This document shows, one piece after another, positions 28,375-36,966 of a stretch of 64,000 nucleotides of DNA. A program made the position numbers and the translations under genes. The notes beneath the pieces were generated by a model that was given only the letters and a program-made list of their open reading frames with translations, ran no database searches and was not told the origin of the DNA. Source of the stretch: Neorhizobium sp. UBA7851 (GTDB lineage: Bacteria > Pseudomonadota > Alphaproteobacteria > Rhizobiales > Rhizobiaceae); NCBI GenBank assembly GCA_002500765.1, contig DLSX01000129.1, positions 35,733-99,732 on the forward strand, read 5' to 3'. Every line of letters begins with the position of its first letter. The first letter of the stretch is position 1.

Positions 28375-29691
28375 TTACACTTCGACCCCGGCAGGGGTCA
28401 TGCCCGAACCCGTCTTCGGCAGGATGAAGTGCATGAGGACGAGACCGATCAGGTAAAGCGAGGAAGCGATGATGAAGAGGATGTGGTAATTACCCCCTGT
28501 CGCATCGAGCAGGCGGCCGACACCCATGGAAACGAACATGCCGACAATGTAGGCGCAGAAGCCACCGATACCGACAACCGAACCCACCGTGTTACGCGGC
28601 ATCGTGTCGGTCACGATCGTATAGACATTGGCCGAATATCCCTGGTGAGCGGATGCTGCGACACCAATCAGAAGAACGGCGATCCACATGTTGGAAACCT
28701 GCGAGGCCATGAAAACCGGCACGACGCAGAGACCGCAGACGAGGAAGGCTATCTTGCGGGCCTTCAGTGTCTTGACGCCTTTCTTGATCAGATAGGAGGA
28801 CAGCCAGCCGCCACCGATACTACCAACGTCCGCCATGCAATAGATGATGATCAGCGGAAGCATCGCAGCCATCAGGTTGAGGCCATATTGCTGGTGCAGG
28901 AAGCCGGGAACCCAGTTCAGATAGAACCACCATACCGGTGCACTGAAGCAGGTCCCCACGATATTGGCCCAGGTGCCGCGATATTTAAGCAGCTGCAGCC
29001 AGGGAACGTGGACCTGCGGCGGGATGACGTCGCTCCGGATATAGGCCAGCTCTTCTTTTGAAAGGCGCCGGTTCTTCTCTGGTTTCTCATACATGAAATA
29101 CCAGGCCACAACCCACACGAAGCCGATCGCCCCCGTGATCAGGAAGCAGGCGCGCCAGCCCCATGTCAGGAGGATAAGCGGCACCAGGATCGGAGCGACG
29201 ACGGCACCTACGTTGCTACCGGCATTGAATATACCGGTGGCAAGCGCACGTTCCTTGGCAGGAAACCACTCCGTCACCGTCTTGATCGAAGCAGGAAAAT
29301 TTCCACCTTCCGTCAGGCCCAGACCAGCGCGCGCGACCTTGAAGCCCCAGACGCTGCTCATGAAGGCGTGGATCATGCCGAAAAAGCTCCACGCGGCGAC
29401 GGCGCCTGGAAGACCGATCTTTACTCCGACCTTGTCCATCAGGCGACCAACGCCGACGTAGCCAAATGCATAAAAGAGTGAAAACGCAGCGACGATGTCG
29501 CCGTAGTCAGATTCCGTCCACCCCAGATCACCCATCAAGGTCGGCTTGAGGAGGCCCAGGACCTGACGGTCCATGTAGTTGATGGTTGTCGAGAAGAACA
29601 ACAACCCGACAATTGTCCATCTATATCGACCCACCGTCTTCAATGCCTTTGCAGGCAGTGACGGCTGGTCGCCCGTAAGCTCGCTTGTCAT
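28375..29691 (-). CDS. MFS hexuronate transporter (ExuT-like)
   Basis: A 438-residue major facilitator with the N-terminal pattern TINYMDRQVLGLLKP and the EGGNFPASIKTVTEWFPAKERALATGIFNAGSN block that marks the ACS-type hexuronate transporters of the ExuT group. It takes up glucuronate or galacturonate by proton symport. It is the first gene of a minus-strand set that continues with uxuB and uxuA, with a 186-bp gap holding a hairpin. A candidate operator lies about 90-107 bp upstream of its start codon. Because only the glucuronate branch enzymes follow, glucuronate or fructuronate is the likeliest cargo. Confidence 0.92.
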   Translation of the reverse strand: MTSELTGDQPSLPAKALKTVGRYRWTIVGLLFFSTTINYMDRQVLGLLKPTLMGDLGWTESDYGDIVAAFSLFYAFGYVGVGRLMDKVGVKIGLPGAVAAWSFFGMIHAFMSSVWGFKVARAGLGLTEGGNFPASIKTVTEWFPAKERALATGIFNAGSNVGAVVAPILVPLILLTWGWRACFLITGAIGFVWVVAWYFMYEKPEKNRRLSKEELAYIRSDVIPPQVHVPWLQLLKYRGTWANIVGTCFSAPVWWFYLNWVPGFLHQQYGLNLMAAMLPLIIIYCMADVGSIGGGWLSSYLIKKGVKTLKARKIAFLVCGLCVVPVFMASQVSNMWIAVLLIGVAASAHQGYSANVYTIVTDTMPRNTVGSVVGIGGFCAYIVGMFVSMGVGRLLDATGGNYHILFIIASSLYLIGLVLMHFILPKTGSGMTPAGVEV

Positions 29692-30361
29692 CTCTATCTC
29701 CCGAATGTTGACTGACCATCAGGGAACACAGCCGTCTTCGTCCTCGCGGCACGTCGTTTCCAAACATGATCATGGGAGATGATGTAATATACCACCATAT
29801 TAATGGTCGCTGGCGTTTATCAATCAATGCGTGCGTCATTTCGTCCAAAATCGAAGCCGCCCCCATCGGAGTCGGCGACATTCACACGGTCATTTTGTCG
29901 ACAAATAGCAGTCGTCAGGCGCTCGGGGAGCGCAGGGAAATCTATGCCTCCGATGAAGCTCTTTCCTCTATTGTCCCTAGAGCAGGATGCATGCCAGCGA
30001 TTGACGTAAGCGCCGCATCGAATGCAGCTTGGTCGGCCTATTGAGCCAATAGCCGTGTAGGCAGATGTTCTCGTGATGAGCGCCAGGCGACGGGCGAGAT
30101 CTCCGGCTGCTTCCTTGCCGAAAGAGGCCGCTATTATTCCGATGTCACCGATGGGGTATCCATGTCGGAAAGGCTGACCGATGTCTCCAGAAATAGGCCG
30201 GATCCTGTACGGCGTCCGGCAGCAGGCCGCCGCGCCGCGGCGGCCAATGTCAGCGACATCACGCTGATCCACGCGAAATTCTCGGCAACCAATTTTTCGA
30301 GATCTATTGCTTTGAAGAGTTCAGTATTTCAGCGGTGCTCCTGATATCGCGTTGTCCGTTT
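29692..30361. other. Large intergenic region upstream of the hexuronate transporter
   Basis: 670 bp between the divergently pointing ends of the hexuronate transporter (start at 29691) and dhaL (stop at 30362). It carries the candidate operator at 29779-29798. A 150-codon open frame on the minus strand (29820-30272) has no family pattern that I recognise and no clear ribosome site, so I do not call it a gene; it could be an eroded one. Confidence 0.4.
29779..29798. promoter_or_regulatory. Candidate GntR (UxuR-like) operator upstream of the hexuronate transporter
   Basis: The 20-bp element ATGATGTAATATACCACCAT pairs with its own reverse complement at 14 of 20 positions and contains the TGGTATA half pattern (on the minus strand) seen in UxuR/ExuR-type sites. 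It is placed about 88-107 bp before the transporter ATG. Confidence 0.5.
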
Positions 30362-31000
30362 TCAGGTCGCCACGAAGTCGCTGAGTTTTCGGATAAGAAG
30401 CGCCCCTACGGTTGCACCGGCATCCTGAAGACCGACGGTCTTTTCCTGAAAAGCCGCCGCCTTGCCATGCTGGGCAACCATGGTCTTGGTTTTCTCCAGT
30501 GCATCTTCGGCCGTGGCTGCAGCGGCGGCAAGAGCTGCAGGAAGCGGTTGGCCTGCAGCGGCCAATTCCTCCAGCTTGCGGGCGACGGGATCGAGAACGT
30601 CAACGATCGTCTTGTCCCCGACCTTCGCCTTGCCGCGTTCGGCAATGCCATCACGATAGGCAACCCAGAATGCCGCCATCTCCGTCGTGCCGAGTGAGGT
30701 TGCCGTTTCGACCGCCTTGCTGGCACGAAGGAAGCCCGTTGCGGTCAACGTGCCCATGGTGGAGGGAGCCGTCCGCGCCATGGTGGCGCCTGCGGTGCGC
30801 AGAAGCTTGGCTATACCGGCAGCTTCGCCTTCCGCCGCAACGGCTTCGGCCGCTGCGGCAAAGGATTTGCTCATGGTGATGCCGAGATCGCTGTCGCCGA
30901 CCTTGCCGTCTAGAGCAATCAGAAATTCCCGTTGTTCGGCAAAAAGCTGTTTCCACGCATCAAACAAACGGATCAGATCGGAAGCGGTAATGGCGTCCAT
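30362..31000 (-). CDS. dhaL: DhaL-type kinase subunit (nucleotide-binding)
   Basis: A 212-residue all-helical nucleotide-binding subunit of a dihydroxyacetone-kinase-like enzyme. The start is the ATG at 31000 (MDAITASDLIRLF), 10 bp after dhaK. The metal-binding Asp triad is present in LDGKVGDSDLGITM, but the usual DHG is DLG, and the usual GGASGPLYG loop is replaced by APSTMGTLTAT. The later GDKTIVDVLDPV and GLQDAGA blocks are normal. Together with the equally divergent DhaK this suggests a subfamily that may phosphorylate a tetrulose or another ketose rather than dihydroxyacetone. No DhaM is encoded nearby. Confidence 0.86.
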   Translation of the reverse strand: MDAITASDLIRLFDAWKQLFAEQREFLIALDGKVGDSDLGITMSKSFAAAAEAVAAEGEAAGIAKLLRTAGATMARTAPSTMGTLTATGFLRASKAVETATSLGTTEMAAFWVAYRDGIAERGKAKVGDKTIVDVLDPVARKLEELAAAGQPLPAALAAAAATAEDALEKTKTMVAQHGKAAAFQEKTVGLQDAGATVGALLIRKLSDFVAT

Positions 31001-31010
31001 GGTCTCGACC

Positions 31011-32012
31011 TCACGCGGAAAAATGCTTGAAGAAAGGTGTGTTGGCGGGGGCCGAAACAAGCCGGTCGAGTTCTGCATCGAGATGCAGGATCGAGACGGA
31101 CGCGCCAGCCATTTCCATCGAGGTCGCAAACTCGCCGACCCAGACATGCTTGGCATTGACGCCGCGACCTTCCAGCAGTTGTGCGACACGGCGGAAAAGG
31201 ATGTAGAGTTCTTCCAGCGGTGTGCCGCCGAGACCGTTGATCAGCACGGCGACCTCGTCACCGGACTTGTAGTCCTGCTCGGCAAAGATGCGCTCCATCA
31301 TTTCATCGATGACGGCATCGGCGGAGGCAAGCTTCTTGCGGCTGATGCCCGGTTCGCCATGGATGCCCATGCCGATTTCCATCTCGTCTTCGCCGATCGA
31401 GAAGGTGGCATGGCCGATTTCCGGCACGACGCAGCTTGAGAGTGCCACGCCCATCGTGCGGGTGCGCAGGCGCGCCTTTTCCGCGAGCCGGTGAACCTCG
31501 TCGAGCGACAGGCCTTCTGCTGCGGCGGCACCGGCCGCCTTGTAGACGAAATAGATGCCGGCAACGCCACGGCGCTTATGCTCCTCGCCAACCTTGGAGG
31601 AGGCAACATCGTCATTGCCGACGCATTGCTTGACCTGAATTCCGTCGAGATCGGCCAGTTCGGCAGCCATGTCGAAGTTGATGATGTCGCCGCTGTAATT
31701 GCCGTAGATATAGAGAACGCCGGCGCCCTGATCGATCGCCTTGGTGACCTGGTACATCTGTTCCGAGCTTGGCGACTGGAAGACGCCGCCGACGGCTGCG
31801 CCATCCAGCATGCCGTCACCGACATAGCCGAGGAAAAGCGGCAGATGGCCGGAGCCGCCGCCGGTCGCGATGCCGACTTTGCCGGTCTTCGGCTTTGCGG
31901 TGACCATGCAGCGCTTGTCGTCAGCCGTGTAGGTGACTTCCGGGTGGGCGCGGTAGATGCCTTCGAGCATCTCATCGACGAAATTTACGGGATCGTTCAG
32001 GAATTTTTTCAT
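31011..32012 (-). CDS. dhaK: DhaK-type kinase subunit (substrate-binding)
   Basis: A 333-residue subunit that binds the ketose covalently through a His. That His is in IGMGIHGEPG, matching the hemiaminal-forming His of E. coli DhaK, and the catalytic Asp is in YGNYSGDIINFDMA. The N-terminal loop reads GGGSGHLPLFLGYVG instead of GGGSGHEPAHAGYVG, a change next to the substrate site. The gene is last but one of a six-gene transcript with a sugar ABC importer, so the substrate is imported. Candidate substrates are erythrulose-like ketoses or dihydroxyacetone; this is inference. Confidence 0.9.
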   Translation of the reverse strand: MKKFLNDPVNFVDEMLEGIYRAHPEVTYTADDKRCMVTAKPKTGKVGIATGGGSGHLPLFLGYVGDGMLDGAAVGGVFQSPSSEQMYQVTKAIDQGAGVLYIYGNYSGDIINFDMAAELADLDGIQVKQCVGNDDVASSKVGEEHKRRGVAGIYFVYKAAGAAAAEGLSLDEVHRLAEKARLRTRTMGVALSSCVVPEIGHATFSIGEDEMEIGMGIHGEPGISRKKLASADAVIDEMMERIFAEQDYKSGDEVAVLINGLGGTPLEELYILFRRVAQLLEGRGVNAKHVWVGEFATSMEMAGASVSILHLDAELDRLVSAPANTPFFKHFSA

Positions 32013-32030
32013 GGTTTCCTCCGGATAAGC

Positions 32031-33065
32031 TTATTTCTTGCGCTGGCGCGTCACGAAGAACGCGGCTGCCAGCAGGATGAAGACGCCGACCACAAGCCGC
32101 TGCCAGGTGCTTGGAATGCCGACCAGCACGAGTACGCTGTTGATGACGACGATCAGAAGCACGCCGAGAATGGTGCCGAGCACCGTGCCCGTTCCGCCGG
32201 TGATCTTGGCGCCGCCGAGCACGACGGCGGCGATGACGTTGATCTCGGTGCCGACGAGATCGAAAGGATTTGCCTGGCGGTTGGCGCAGACGTGGATGAT
32301 GCCGGCAAGACCGGCGAGCGCGCCCGCATAACCGAAGATGAAGATATGCAGCTTCTTCAGGTCGTACCCGAGCCTGCTTGCGATATTCGCATTACCGCCC
32401 ATGGCGAAGATGGCGCGGCCCATCAGCGTGCGGTTGAGGATCCACCAGGTGGCGATAGCGGCGATCGGCAAAACCAGAAAATAGAAGGGCAGGGTGATCG
32501 TTGCGCCATTGGCGGATTCGAACTGCAGCAGCGGAAGCCGGCCAAATGCCCCCATCTGCGGCGGCAGGGACATGATCCACACCGTGCCGATGAAGGACAG
32601 AAGGAAGCCGCGGAACAGATATTGCGTGCCAATCGTGACGATCAGCGAAGGTACCTTGAGATGATGCACCAGCAACCCGTTGATGACGCCGAGCAACGCG
32701 CCGCCAGCCGTGGCAATCAGCAGGATTACCGCAATCGGCAGGCCGGGTAGATATTTCTGTACCAGAACCGTCAGCGAATACATGGTGAAGGCCGCAATCG
32801 CTGTGAACGAAACGTCGATGCCGCCGGCGGCGAGGATGACGAGAACGCCGAGCGCGAACAGCCCCATCACCACGCTGGCGCGGCCGATATCGACCAGGGT
32901 CGAGGGCTGCAGGAAAGCCGGGTTCGCGATCGCAACGATGATGCAGATGGCGACCAGCAATGTGGCAGTGATGGTCTCCGGCCGCCGGCGTATCAGATCA
33001 CCAAGGCTGAAGGCCTGACGCTCAGCTTGTCCCTGCTGCAGTTCTTCCAGTCGCGATGTATTCAT
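32031..33065 (-). CDS. Sugar ABC transporter permease (RbsC/LsrD-like)
   Basis: Inner-membrane permease of 344 residues with about eight to ten helices (for example ETITATLLVAICIIVAIANPAFLQPS at about 30-55). The family block AIVLGGAKITGG-like appears as AAVVLGGAKITGGTGTVLGTILGVLLI near residues 270-300. Its ATG overlaps the ATPase stop by 4 bp, so they are coupled. It pairs with the second permease at 35737-36768 to form the channel, as in AI-2/rhamnose-type systems with two different permeases. Confidence 0.92.
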   Translation of the reverse strand: MNTSRLEELQQGQAERQAFSLGDLIRRRPETITATLLVAICIIVAIANPAFLQPSTLVDIGRASVVMGLFALGVLVILAAGGIDVSFTAIAAFTMYSLTVLVQKYLPGLPIAVILLIATAGGALLGVINGLLVHHLKVPSLIVTIGTQYLFRGFLLSFIGTVWIMSLPPQMGAFGRLPLLQFESANGATITLPFYFLVLPIAAIATWWILNRTLMGRAIFAMGGNANIASRLGYDLKKLHIFIFGYAGALAGLAGIIHVCANRQANPFDLVGTEINVIAAVVLGGAKITGGTGTVLGTILGVLLIVVINSVLVLVGIPSTWQRLVVGVFILLAAAFFVTRQRKK

Positions 33066-34645
33066 TGGACTGTCTCCAGCTTGGATGTCAGCATGGCTTG
33101 ATAAAGCTGGTCCTCGGTGGCCTGCTCCGCATCGAATTCGGCAACGATCCTGCCGCCGTTCATCACCAGGATGCGATCGGCGTTCTGGAGAAGTTCAGGA
33201 AGATCGTCGCTGACGATGATGAGACCGATGCCCCGTTCGGCGAGCGCCTGTATGGCGCGGTAGATCGTGTCCTTCGAGCCTACATCGACACCAACGGTCG
33301 GGCCGTGCAGCACAAGCAGTTTCGGTTCGATACTGAGCCAACGGCCGATCAGCACGCGCTGCTGGTTGCCGCCCGAGAGCGCGCCGACCGGCAGATCCAG
33401 GTCCTTCGTATTGAGACGCATTTCTTCCGAGAGTCGGGCTGCGGTTTCGCGGCTGGCTTTCTTGTCGATGACGCCCAGACTGTTGCTGAGCCTTGTCAGG
33501 ATCAGGGCGATCTCGTTTTCAAGGATCGACTTGTCGAGAAAAAGCCCTTCTGCCAGCCGGTCCTCCGGCACGTAGCCGATTCCTTGTTCGATCGCATCCG
33601 CGGGACGGCGGATTGTCACTTGCCTGCCATCAAGCATGATCGTGCCGGCCCGGGCCGGAGCCACGCCGGTGATCGCCATTGCAAGCTCATTGCGGCCGGA
33701 ATCTGCAAGGCCCGTGATGCCGAGGATCTCGCCCTTTCGGAGCGCCAAATTCATCCGCTCGACGCCTGCGGCGGTCAGGTCTTTTACGGAGAAAAGTTCG
33801 CCGTCCATCGGCTTGGTCGAGCGATAACGGGCGGAATCGATCGCCCGGCCGGTCATCAGCTCGGCGATCTGGGTCTTGGTGTAGTTTTCGATCGGGCCTT
33901 GGGCGACGCATTGCCCGTCACGGAAGACAACGGCGTTGCCGCCGATCCGGTAACATTCATCCAGCTTGTGGGTGACAAACAGGACTGCGACATTTTCCTG
34001 ACGTAGCCTTTCGACCACGCGAATGAGGTTGTCGACCTCGCGGCGGGTGAGCGAGGTGGTAGGCTCATCCATGATGACCAGCTTGGCGCGGGTAGCGATC
34101 GCGCGAGCAATGGCCACCAACTGGCGCGCAGCGAGCGGCAGATCGGAGACGATCGTGTTGAGGAAGGCGGCGTTGTTGGGAAGACCGACGGTGGCCAGTG
34201 CCTTTTCGGCGGTTTCTCTCAGCCTCTTTCGATCGAAAATGCGTCCGAGCCGGCCATTGCCGGATACAAGTTGTTCGTTGAGCGCGACGTTTTCCGCCAC
34301 CGTCAGGTTCGGCAATAGCGACAGGTCCTGGTAGACCGTCTCGATCCCGGCGCTCAGCGACTGGATCGGCGTCATCGCCGAATGGGATTCGCCTTCCAGA
34401 ATGATCTCGCCTGCACTGGGCGATATCGCGCCGGACATGATCTTGATCACCGTGCTCTTGCCGCAGCCGTTTTCGCCAAGCAAGTGATAGGCCTGGCCGA
34501 GGTCGAGCGTCAGGTCGATGCCGCGCAGCGCGTGTACGCCGCCAAACCATTTCTGGATGTTGCGAAGTTCCAGGAACCGGCCCGATGCGTCTTTTGTGTT
34601 GGAAGTCGCCGACAATGGAAAGTCCTCTTTCATTGCGCTCGCCAT
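33062..34645 (-). CDS. Sugar ABC transporter ATP-binding protein (RbsA-type, two domains)
   Basis: Cytoplasmic ATPase of about 527 residues with two fused ATPase domains. The first has Walker A in GENGCGKST (about residue 55), signature LPLAARQLVAIARAI (with LAARQ in place of LSGGQ) and Walker B LVIMDEPTTSL. The second has a degenerate Walker A (GLADSGRNELAMAI) with signature ALSGGNQQRVLIGRW, as in RbsA. The first ATG I can support is at 34645; ATG 34633 is an alternative, and neither has a strong ribosome site. It follows the binding-protein gene by about 60 bp. Confidence 0.92.
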   Translation of the reverse strand: MASAMKEDFPLSATSNTKDASGRFLELRNIQKWFGGVHALRGIDLTLDLGQAYHLLGENGCGKSTVIKIMSGAISPSAGEIILEGESHSAMTPIQSLSAGIETVYQDLSLLPNLTVAENVALNEQLVSGNGRLGRIFDRKRLRETAEKALATVGLPNNAAFLNTIVSDLPLAARQLVAIARAIATRAKLVIMDEPTTSLTRREVDNLIRVVERLRQENVAVLFVTHKLDECYRIGGNAVVFRDGQCVAQGPIENYTKTQIAELMTGRAIDSARYRSTKPMDGELFSVKDLTAAGVERMNLALRKGEILGITGLADSGRNELAMAITGVAPARAGTIMLDGRQVTIRRPADAIEQGIGYVPEDRLAEGLFLDKSILENEIALILTRLSNSLGVIDKKASRETAARLSEEMRLNTKDLDLPVGALSGGNQQRVLIGRWLSIEPKLLVLHGPTVGVDVGSKDTIYRAIQALAERGIGLIIVSDDLPELLQNADRILVMNGGRIVAEFDAEQATEDQLYQAMLTSKLETVQ

Positions 34646-34705
34646 CAAGGGCGTGCTCGGTCCGGCCGGCGCTTTTATGAGCGCCAGCCGGTATGGTCGG
34701 GAGGA

Positions 34706-35716
34706 TTAGAACAGGTGTTCCTTGTAGGTTGCCTTGTCGGCCAGAACCATGCCGTTGCCGATGATCAGCAGGCCATCGCCGGCGCCCTTCTTGACGGTCA
34801 CTTTTTCATAGCCCGGCACGCCGAGATCGGTACCGTCCTTGATTTCCTTCTTTTCAAGCAGCAGGCGTGCGACGGAGTTCATCGCCATGCCAGCTTTCTG
34901 CGGATCCCAGAAGCCGATCGCGGTGATGGCGCCGGATTCGAGCAGATCGGCGGACGGGTTCGGCAGGCCGGTGCCGACGAGGCAAACCTTGCCGGAAAGC
35001 CCTGCTTCGTCGATTGCGCGGCCGACGCCAAGAACGTCGTTGCCGGCAGATGTCTGGAAGCCCTTGATATCCGGATGCTTGCGCAGGATTTCCTTGGCCT
35101 TCTCGTAGGTGCCGTTGGCATCGTCGAAGGATTCGTTGTTCGGATCGACGAGCTGCATGTCAGGATGTTTCTTGGCATTCTCTTCGCCGGCCGTGACCCA
35201 CTGGATATGTGTGCGGCTGCCGAGCGAGCCGACGAAGGTCGTCCACTTGCCCTTGTTGCCCATGCATTCGGCAAGGCGCACGTTCAAAGCTGCGCCGTAG
35301 TCGCTGTTGTCGAAGGCCTCAACGTCGGCCTGGGTGTTCTTCTGGTTGTCGGCTTCATGGGTGACGACCACGATGCCGCGGTCCATGGCGCGCTTCAGCG
35401 TGCCTTCGATAACGGCAGGATCCATCGGAACGACGGCGAGCGCATTGACGCCCTTGGCAATCAGGTCCTGGATGATCTGCAGCTGCTGGGCAGCATCGGC
35501 GGTTGCCGGGCCGCTCTGGGTGGCGACGACATCCGGATTGGCTTTCTGATAGGCTTCGACGCCGGTGTTCATGCGGTCGAACCACGGAATGCCGCTGATC
35601 TTGACGACAGTTGCGATGACCGGTTTTTCCTGGGCCATCAGGGTTCCGACGGTACCGGAAAGAAGGGCAGCGACTGCGACACCGCCGATCAGAAGATGCT
35701 TCGATACTGCTTTCAT
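34706..35716 (-). CDS. Sugar ABC transporter substrate-binding protein (AI-2/rhamnose-type)
   Basis: Periplasmic binding protein of 336 residues, started at the ATG at 35716 after GGAGGAGAAA. The signal peptide is KHLLIGGVAVAALLSGTVGTLMAQ with cleavage near AQE. The fold pattern (ATVVKISGIPWFDRMNTGVEAYQKANPDV, then DLIAKGVNALAVVPMDP) is close to LsrB/RhaS-type receptors. It binds a small sugar or sugar-like ligand. The cotranscribed DhaKL kinase suggests a ligand that is, or yields, a phosphorylatable short ketose. Confidence 0.92.
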   Translation of the reverse strand: MKAVSKHLLIGGVAVAALLSGTVGTLMAQEKPVIATVVKISGIPWFDRMNTGVEAYQKANPDVVATQSGPATADAAQQLQIIQDLIAKGVNALAVVPMDPAVIEGTLKRAMDRGIVVVTHEADNQKNTQADVEAFDNSDYGAALNVRLAECMGNKGKWTTFVGSLGSRTHIQWVTAGEENAKKHPDMQLVDPNNESFDDANGTYEKAKEILRKHPDIKGFQTSAGNDVLGVGRAIDEAGLSGKVCLVGTGLPNPSADLLESGAITAIGFWDPQKAGMAMNSVARLLLEKKEIKDGTDLGVPGYEKVTVKKGAGDGLLIIGNGMVLADKATYKEHLF

Positions 35717-35736
35717 TTTCTCCTCCACGAGATCCC

Positions 35737-36768
35737 TCAGTTGTTTGGCTTCGGTGCCTGAGGGCCTGGCCCCGAAGATTTGGCGTGTTCTTTGAAAGGC
35801 ATGAGGAAACCGACGACGTCGTATCGGCCGACGGCAAGGAAGGTGAGGAGCAGTAGGCCCCAGGCGAAGTCGCGTACGAAGTTGGACAGGCCGCCGAAAT
35901 TCAGCAGGCTCGACATCAGCTGCAGTGCGATGGCGCTCAAGACGACGCAGACGACACGGCCATAACCGCCCTCCGGCTTCACGCCGGCCATGACGACGAT
36001 CAGGATCGCGATCAGAAGGTAAGAGCTGCCATAATCGAACTTCACGTTGACGTTGCGGGCAGCGATGATCATGCCGGCGATGCCGGACAATGTGCCGCTG
36101 AGCGCATAAGTGCCGACGATGATGCCGGTACGCGGGAAGCCGGCGTAAACGGCAGCCTTCGGGTTGGTGCCCATCAGCATCAGCCAAAGCCCGTAGGGGG
36201 TGAACTTCAGTACGGCGGCGATAAGCGCCGCGACGACTGCGAAGATCAGGAAGCTGATCGGCATTCCCAAGAACATGTCGTTGCCGATACGCGACAGGAG
36301 ATCGGGGCTGCCGACCGTTGTCGCCCTGCCGCCGGAAACCACGACCGCAAGCCCCATGAATGCCATCTGCGTGCCGAGCGTGCAGAGGATCGGCGTGATG
36401 TTGAGCTTCGAGATCAACAGGCCATTAATCGTTCCGCCGACAAATCCTATGCCAACGGTCATTGCCATGAAGGCGAGGCTGAAGCCCATTTCGCTGTCCG
36501 TAGCGGACAGGAACGACGAGAGAATGACTGCCGACATCACGCCCGACAGGTTTGCCAGCGCGATACCGGAAAGATCAATGCCGCCATTGCCGGCGCACAT
36601 GGCAAGCATAACGCCGATCGCAAGCAGGCCGATTTCGGGTACCTGACTTGCCATGGATTGAAGGTTGAATACCGACAGAAAGGTCCCGCCTGAAATGGCA
36701 GCACCCAATGCGAGCAGAACGCAGTTGATCACGACAAGCATGACCAACTGTTCGCCGGTTTTCTGCAT
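35737..36768 (-). CDS. Sugar ABC transporter permease (LsrC/RbsC-like)
   Basis: Inner-membrane permease of 343 residues, first gene of the six-gene importer-kinase transcript. The ATG at 36768 has GGGGAGGAGACC upstream. The family pattern GIGLLAIGVMLAMCAGNGGIDLS-like appears as EIGLLAIGVMLAMCAGNGGIDLSGIALANLSGV at about residues 46-78, and KPEGGYGRVVC near 270. Its promoter region carries several TTTAGTAAA elements that are probably LacI-type operators, so the transcript is probably repressed by the divergent LacI protein. Confidence 0.92.
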   Translation of the reverse strand: MQKTGEQLVMLVVINCVLLALGAAISGGTFLSVFNLQSMASQVPEIGLLAIGVMLAMCAGNGGIDLSGIALANLSGVMSAVILSSFLSATDSEMGFSLAFMAMTVGIGFVGGTINGLLISKLNITPILCTLGTQMAFMGLAVVVSGGRATTVGSPDLLSRIGNDMFLGMPISFLIFAVVAALIAAVLKFTPYGLWLMLMGTNPKAAVYAGFPRTGIIVGTYALSGTLSGIAGMIIAARNVNVKFDYGSSYLLIAILIVVMAGVKPEGGYGRVVCVVLSAIALQLMSSLLNFGGLSNFVRDFAWGLLLLTFLAVGRYDVVGFLMPFKEHAKSSGPGPQAPKPNN

Positions 36769-36782
36769 GGTCTCCTCCCCAT

Positions 36783-36793
36783 GTTTAGTAAAC
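36783..36793. promoter_or_regulatory. Candidate LacI operator 1
   Basis: GTTTAGTAAAC, palindromic except for the central base, 15 bp upstream of the permease ATG at 36768. It is the mirror copy of the site at 36915-36925. Confidence 0.6.
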
Positions 36794-36802
36794 AAGCTCG
36801 AG

Positions 36803-36814
36803 CTTTAGTAAATG
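36803..36814. promoter_or_regulatory. Candidate LacI operator, degenerate copy
   Basis: CTTTAGTAAATG shares the TTTAGTAAA core with the two better sites and lies 20 bp from the first. A shorter related dyad, CTTAGCAAG, follows at 36834-36842. Confidence 0.4.
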
Positions 36815-36914
36815 GCTACCAAAGCATTTTTCGCTTAGCAAGTGGTTTTTTGGTCAATTTTTGCGGTTGCGCGGGCGTTTGAATTATCATAACGCTCAAA
36901 TAGGCGACTGGACC

Positions 36915-36925
36915 GTTTACTAAAC
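36915..36925. promoter_or_regulatory. Candidate LacI operator 2
   Basis: GTTTACTAAAC, the reverse complement of operator 1, 42 bp upstream of the lacI-type start codon. The centres of the two sites are 132 bp apart, which would permit looping. Confidence 0.6.
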
Positions 36926-36966
36926 ACATTTCAGTGTTTGAACCGATTTAGGGGTCCCCAGGGCGT

